A DNA stretch of 9,808 nucleotides, taken from JAQVWU01 sp964628455 (GTDB lineage: Bacteria > Bacillota > Clostridia > Oscillospirales > CAG-272). The DNA lies in contig CAZVPD010000139.1 of assembly GCA_964628455.1 (NCBI GenBank), positions 1 through 9,808 on the forward strand, in the 5' to 3' direction. The notes under the pieces were generated by a model that was not told the DNA's origin, searched no databases, and worked only from the letters and a program-made list of their open reading frames with translations. Position numbers and translations under genes: made by a program. This document shows positions 6,099-9,808 of this stretch, one piece after another (positions within the stretch are counted from its first letter, which is position 1; each line of letters begins with the position of its first letter).

Positions 6099-7586
6099 AT
6101 GAAAAGGCAGCCCGTTGTTTTTATCCTGATATCCGTTCTGATATCCATGCTGACCGCGGCATGCGCCTGTTCGGCCCCGGCGGAAGAAACCGAAACCATG
6201 GCCGGCACCGAATACACGTCAGGTGAAATCGATTTCGGCGATATGTCCTTTGAAGATCAGGAAGCTTTTATCAGGTCGGCGCTTCCGGAAGCGGATTACG
6301 AAGGATACGAATTTAAATTCCTGACGCGCGACACCGCCGTTTATGTGGACCTGATATCCGACAGTATGAACGGAGAACCGGTCAACGACGCCGTTTACGA
6401 ACGGAATTCCTATATCGAAGAAAAATACAACATCAAAATATCCGCCCTGACCGGAGGATCGGAACCGGTTTCGGCCGCCATGAAGTTTATTTCCGCCGAT
6501 GAAGACGCTTTTGACGCCGTGAGCGACGGGCTGAGCAATCTGGCTTCCGTTCTGATCACCGAGGGGGCGCTGCTTGACGTCCGGACCATCGAAGGACTGG
6601 ACCTTGACGGGCGGTGGTGGGATACCAAGCTGATCGAGGGCTTTGACATCAGGGGAAAATCCTATCTGCTGACGGGCGACATCTCGGTCACCGACGACCA
6701 TTTCACGATGGCCCTTCTCTTTAACAAAGACATCGCCGTAGACTATTCGCTGGGCGATATCTACGCCCTGATCGGCGGGGGGACCTGGACGATCGACAGG
6801 ATGTATGATATGGCAAAAACAACCGCCGGGGATATCAACGGGGACGGCGTCCTCGGACTCGGCGAAGACCGCTGGGGACTGCTGAGCGAACGGTACGGGA
6901 CATACGGATTCTGGACCGCGGCGGGACAGCGGGTGACCGCGAAAAACGAAGAGGGTCTTCTGGAATTCTCTCTGTTTAACGACCGGAGCGTAAGCGTGTT
7001 CGCGAAGGCGTTTGAATTTCAGCGGGATGCCGGGACCACCTGGCTGAACATCGTATCCGGAGGAAATCCGTATGCCGATATGCTGACCGCTTTCGGTTCC
7101 GGCAGGGCTCTGTTCTATTACGGAGGCCTGACAAACACCATGACGCTGCGGTCGAGCGACGCCGATTTCGGGATCATCACCATGCCGAAATACGACGAGG
7201 AACAGAAGGAATATTACAACTGCGTGAGTGTCTGGAACTGCCTTGCCTTCGGCGTCCCGATCACAGGCGAAGGAGCCGTCGGTTCCGACCGGACGGGAAC
7301 GATTCTCGGATCCATGGCGGCCGTATCGAAATACACCCTTACGCCGGCTTATTACGACATCACGCTCAAAGGCAAGCTCTCAAGGGACAACGAGTCCGAA
7401 GCGATGCTGGACCTGCTTATGTCGACGCGCGTATACGACCTCGGCACGATATTCGACTGGGGCGGATCCTTTTCGATCTTTTACAATATGACAAACAGCG
7501 GCGAATCGAATTTCGCCTCGGAATACGCGGCCGTCGAACAGCAGGCGAACGCGGAACTGGATGCATTCAACCGGATATTCGGATAA
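6099..7586 (+). CDS. Extracellular solute-binding lipoprotein, ABC sugar-type
   Basis: A 495-residue binding protein starting at ATG 6099 with a strong GGAGGA site at 6085-6090. The frame is open further upstream into the previous gene, but that extension is unlike a signal peptide and lacks a ribosome site. Residues 6-21 are hydrophobic and lead to LTAACAC, with Cys22 (or Cys24) the likely lipidated residue, followed by a Glu/Thr-rich linker. DINGDGVLGLGE (245-256) is a good match to a calcium-binding EF-hand/dockerin loop. It is paralogous to the divergent gene at 1-1139, with matching TGDI, GTWTIDRM and MPKYDEEQ segments. It lies 28 bp after paralogue B inside the catabolic genes, so it probably binds the compound they degrade or a related one. 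No permease or ATPase gene is next to it, so it must rely on transporter parts encoded elsewhere. Confidence 0.9.
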   Translation: MKRQPVVFILISVLISMLTAACACSAPAEETETMAGTEYTSGEIDFGDMSFEDQEAFIRSALPEADYEGYEFKFLTRDTAVYVDLISDSMNGEPVNDAVYERNSYIEEKYNIKISALTGGSEPVSAAMKFISADEDAFDAVSDGLSNLASVLITEGALLDVRTIEGLDLDGRWWDTKLIEGFDIRGKSYLLTGDISVTDDHFTMALLFNKDIAVDYSLGDIYALIGGGTWTIDRMYDMAKTTAGDINGDGVLGLGEDRWGLLSERYGTYGFWTAAGQRVTAKNEEGLLEFSLFNDRSVSVFAKAFEFQRDAGTTWLNIVSGGNPYADMLTAFGSGRALFYYGGLTNTMTLRSSDADFGIITMPKYDEEQKEYYNCVSVWNCLAFGVPITGEGAVGSDRTGTILGSMAAVSKYTLTPAYYDITLKGKLSRDNESEAMLDLLMSTRVYDLGTIFDWGGSFSIFYNMTNSGESNFASEYAAVEQQANAELDAFNRIFG

Positions 7587-7624
7587 AAGCCGGAACAAAA
7601 TTTATAATATAAACGGAGAAGCCC

Positions 7625-7975
7625 ATGACAAACGAACGCGTATACAAAATGGCGTTTTCAAGCGTCTATCCGCTGCTCGTCGCGAAGGCGGAGCGCAAGG
7701 GACGCACCCGGTCCGAAGTGGACGCCGTGATCCTCTGGCTGACGGGATACGACGAATCCGGCCTGAAGGCTCAGCTTGAAAAGAATGCCGATTACGAAAC
7801 CTTCTTCGGCGAAGCCCCGATGATCCACCCGAACGCCGTCAGGATAACGGGTATGATCTGCGGACACCGCGTCGAGGAGATCGAAGACCCGCTGATGCAA
7901 AAGGTCCGGCAGCTGGACAAGCTCGTGGACGAACTTGCCAAAGGCCGGCCGATGGAGAAGATCCTGCGAAACTGA
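7625..7975 (+). CDS. DUF2200 family protein
   Basis: A 116-residue protein matching the DUF2200 pattern nearly end to end: VYKMAFSSVYPLLVAKAE (6-23), GRTRSEVDAVILWLTGY (26-42), ADYETFFGEAP (55-65), HPN (68-70), ITGMICGHRVEEIEDPLM (74-91) and DKLVDELAKGRPMEKILR (98-115). Family length is about 115-120 residues, so it is complete. The start is ATG 7625 with GGAG at 7615-7618. It lies 38 bp after the binding protein and 49 bp before the glycosidase, so it should be co-transcribed. No signal peptide, membrane segment or metal-site pattern is evident. The family has no established function that I can state, and its presence in a catabolic operon may be incidental. Confidence 0.9.
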   Translation: MTNERVYKMAFSSVYPLLVAKAERKGRTRSEVDAVILWLTGYDESGLKAQLEKNADYETFFGEAPMIHPNAVRITGMICGHRVEEIEDPLMQKVRQLDKLVDELAKGRPMEKILRN

Positions 7976-8001
7976 GGGCGGAAGGATTTTTTGCGCCGCC
8001 C
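7976..8001 (+). terminator. Weak hairpin between the DUF2200 and glycosidase genes
   Basis: GGGCGG (7976-7981) and CCGCCC (7996-8001) are complementary over a 14-base loop that contains six Ts. The T run is in the loop, not after the stem, so this is not a standard terminator. It could slow transcription or protect an RNA end between the two genes. Low confidence. Confidence 0.2.
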
Positions 8002-8024
8002 CGCGGAGAAGGGAACAGCCGTAA

Positions 8025-9650
8025 ATGATACAATTCGAACACAGGCTTCCCGCCATGAACATCGGCGGCAGGCATAACGGGACATACAACAACCGGGAAC
8101 TCGGTCTGCCCGGTATCCTGACGACAGCCGACAGCGGTCTCGGGGAGTTTTTATACAGGCTCCGCACGGAGATCTGCGCCGACAGGAGGATCGTTTTCAT
8201 AGACGGCAAAATGCTCAGATGCAATATCAACTGGATCCGCGACCATGTGCATATCATGAAAGCGACGAAGCACTGGGAATACGACCTGCGCTCCTTTCTG
8301 GATTTTATGATCGGAACGCAGAGGGAAGACGGGCAGTTCTACGAGCTGATCAAGCAGTATGACGACGGCCACTGGAAGCTGGTGAACGAAGACTGCCGCG
8401 TTTTTTATCCCGAAGACAATCTGACGCTGGTACGGCTCGAACTCGAGGCGGATATCGAATACCTCATGGTCGAGGGGGTCATGCAGTATTACCGGGTCAC
8501 GGGCGACGATGAGTGGCTGAAAAAGGTTTTGCCCAAGCTCGAAAAAGGGATCGATTACATCACTTCGGACGAAAAGCGCAGGGATGCGGATACCGGTCTG
8601 GTCAAGCGCCCTTTTACGATCGACACCTGGGATTTTGTCTATGCCGGCGAGGGGACCCCCGACAGCAGGAGGATCGAAAAAGACACGCCGATGTCCGTGA
8701 TGCACGGCGACAATTCCGGCGTATATCAGGCGATGAATCAGCTCGCGTGGTTCAACCGCCGTATCGGAAGCGGGGAAAAAGCCGCGGAATGGGAAACCCG
8801 TGCCGAAAATCTGAAAAAAAAGATGTTCGCGCATTTATGGAACGGGAAGTTTTTCACTCATCAGCTGCACCTCAACCACAGCGGCGCGGACAATAAAGAG
8901 AACATCCGGCTGTCCCTGTCAAACGCATACGCCGTCAACAGGGGCGTCACAAACCGGGAACAGTCGCGTCTGATCATCGAAGAATACAGGTCGAGAAGGG
9001 ATCGGGAAGGCTGTTTGGCGGAGTGGTTCACGGTCGACCCGCCCTATGAAACTTTCAGGGGGTACAAAAAAGGCAGGTATGTCAACGGGGCGCTCTCGCC
9101 GTTCACCGCGGGTGAACTTGCGAAGGCGGCCTTTGACAACGGGTACGAGGAATACGGCTGGAGCATTCTGACAAGGTTTATAAGCCTGGTGAAAAGGGAC
9201 GGCACCGTGTATTTTTTATACGACCCCGACCTGACGCCGCAGCCCGAAGGGGGACCGAGCGCCTGGGGAGCGGCGGCGCTGCTCTATGCCGTTGACGAAG
9301 GGCTTGCCGGGATCACAGACCTCGACACGGGATATAAGAAGATCTTTTTTTCGCCTAAGTTTCCCGTCACCCATTACACGGAACTGCGCTATATAACAGG
9401 ATATGAGCTGACGGATACGAAGGTCGACGTCGGATACATCCTCAAAGACGAAGGCATGAGATACGACATCGAATCTCCGGCCGGTGAAATACGGGCGCAC
9501 ATCCTGCTGCCCACAGGGAAGACCTGTCGGGAGGTCCGCGTGGATTTGCGGAGACAGGATTTTGTCCTTTCGTATACCGGCGATTCCCGCTACGCCGACT
9601 TCACCGCCGCGGCGGACGGCCGTCTGAGCATCGAACTGCTGTTCCGGTGA
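8025..9650 (+). CDS. Six-hairpin (alpha/alpha)6-barrel glycosidase-like protein
   Basis: A 541-residue protein with the layout of six-hairpin glycosidases such as GH63/GH78/GH15-like enzymes. CNINWIRDHVHIMKA (66-80) carries the WxRD motif found near the start of such barrels; YPEDN (128-132), TIDTWDF (198-204), HGDNSGVY (227-234), LAEWF (331-335), NGALSPFTAGELAKAAF (354-370) and GGPSAWGAAALL (409-420) line up with successive inner helices and acidic loop residues. The last ~110 residues (GLAGITD, KIFFSPKFP, then beta-rich sequence) look like the C-terminal beta-sandwich of these enzymes. No signal peptide, so it is probably cytosolic. The start ATG 8025 has AAGGG at 8009-8013; a later in-frame ATG at 8055 lacks a ribosome site. 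Candidate acids are Glu130, Asp203 and Glu333, which I cannot assign. It is the last gene of the operon. Superfamily likely, specific GH family and sugar unknown. Confidence 0.75.
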   Translation: MIQFEHRLPAMNIGGRHNGTYNNRELGLPGILTTADSGLGEFLYRLRTEICADRRIVFIDGKMLRCNINWIRDHVHIMKATKHWEYDLRSFLDFMIGTQREDGQFYELIKQYDDGHWKLVNEDCRVFYPEDNLTLVRLELEADIEYLMVEGVMQYYRVTGDDEWLKKVLPKLEKGIDYITSDEKRRDADTGLVKRPFTIDTWDFVYAGEGTPDSRRIEKDTPMSVMHGDNSGVYQAMNQLAWFNRRIGSGEKAAEWETRAENLKKKMFAHLWNGKFFTHQLHLNHSGADNKENIRLSLSNAYAVNRGVTNREQSRLIIEEYRSRRDREGCLAEWFTVDPPYETFRGYKKGRYVNGALSPFTAGELAKAAFDNGYEEYGWSILTRFISLVKRDGTVYFLYDPDLTPQPEGGPSAWGAAALLYAVDEGLAGITDLDTGYKKIFFSPKFPVTHYTELRYITGYELTDTKVDVGYILKDEGMRYDIESPAGEIRAHILLPTGKTCREVRVDLRRQDFVLSYTGDSRYADFTAAADGRLSIELLFR

Positions 9651-9664
9651 GGAAAACACACGAA

Positions 9665-9706
9665 GGTCCCCGGATAAGACATAAAAGAGTGTCTCATCCG
9701 GGGACC
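9665..9706 (+). terminator. Operon-end hairpin terminator
   Basis: Two 17-base arms (9665-9681 and 9690-9706) pair at 16 of 17 positions, with a single A-C mismatch, around an 8-base loop. The lower stem is GC-rich (GGTCCCCGG). It starts 15 bases after the glycosidase stop. The following CGTTTGTATT is only moderately T-rich, so termination may be partial, or the stem may protect the RNA end. Confidence 0.75.
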
Positions 9707-9725
9707 CGTTTGTATTGACCGATAA

Positions 9726-9745
9726 GGCCGGCTTCATATCCGGCC
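9726..9745 (-). terminator. Second small hairpin between the convergent genes
   Basis: GGCCGG (9726-9731) and CCGGCC (9740-9745) pair perfectly over an 8-base loop. It lies 6 bases after the probable stop of the minus-strand gene and is followed on that strand by TTATC, so it may be that gene's terminator. There is no strong U tract. Confidence 0.3.
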
Positions 9746-9751
9746 GCGGCT

Positions 9752-9808
9752 TTATTCGGGATCGGCGCCCTCCGTTTTCTCTCCGACAGAAACGAGGATC
9801 TCGAGGAC
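9752..9808 (-). CDS. C-terminal end of a convergent gene (start off the window)
   Basis: On the minus strand an open frame enters from the right edge and ends at TAA (9754-9752). It codes for 18 residues, VLEILVSVGEKTEGADPE. A hydrophobic strand followed by an acidic tail is a plausible protein end, and a convergent gene would explain the strong hairpin and the second inverted repeat before it. Eighteen residues are too few to name a family or rule out chance. Confidence 0.35.
   Translation of the reverse strand, partial: VLEILVSVGEKTEGADPE

Noticed and set aside
7603..7608. TATAAT before the DUF2200 gene as a possible internal promoter
   Set aside because: There is no -35 at the right distance, and transcription would begin on or after the gene's ribosome site at 7615-7618.

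Overview
The window looks like part of a GC-rich (well above 50% by eye) genome from an uncultured anaerobic bacterium, probably a Clostridia-type Firmicute. This rests on two lipoprotein solute-binding proteins carrying DxNGxG-type loops, strong GGAG/GAGG ribosome binding sites, a TTG start, and a run of exactly 10 Ns that points to a scaffolded metagenome assembly. The lineage is an inference; no marker gene is present.

Layout. Positions 1-1139 (minus strand) hold the N-terminal 379 codons of an extracellular solute-binding lipoprotein that runs off the left edge. A divergent control region of about 150 bp follows, with a good sigma-70 promoter for the minus-strand gene, a near-palindrome in its leader, and a weaker -10 for the plus strand. 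A compact plus-strand operon then runs from 1292 to 9650: an SDR-type NAD-dependent epimerase/dehydrogenase-like gene broken by an assembly gap and a structured, out-of-place ~100 bp segment; a DapA-superfamily aldolase/lyase-like gene overlapping it by 1 bp; two tandem paralogues of the neutral-ceramidase N-terminal-domain family (the second starts at TTG); a second solute-binding lipoprotein; a DUF2200 protein; and a large six-hairpin (alpha/alpha)6-barrel glycosidase-like protein. A strong hairpin at 9665-9706 closes the operon. The last 57 bases probably hold the C-terminal end of a convergent minus-strand gene.

How it may work together. The picture is of a catabolic locus. Two binding proteins would capture a ligand outside the cell. 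Permeases are not in view and may lie beyond the left edge. Inside the cell, a glycosidase-like enzyme, two amidase-like ceramidase-family hydrolases without signal peptides, an oxidoreductase/epimerase and a Schiff-base aldolase would break the ligand down. An N-acylated or amide-linked sugar derivative would fit this enzyme set, but the substrate cannot be read from the sequence.

The most notable points are the cytosolic-looking, single-domain ceramidase-family pair with diverged motif residues, the SDR with Cys where the catalytic Lys is expected, a perfect 23-bp palindrome inside that gene, and the damaged join at 1395-1500.
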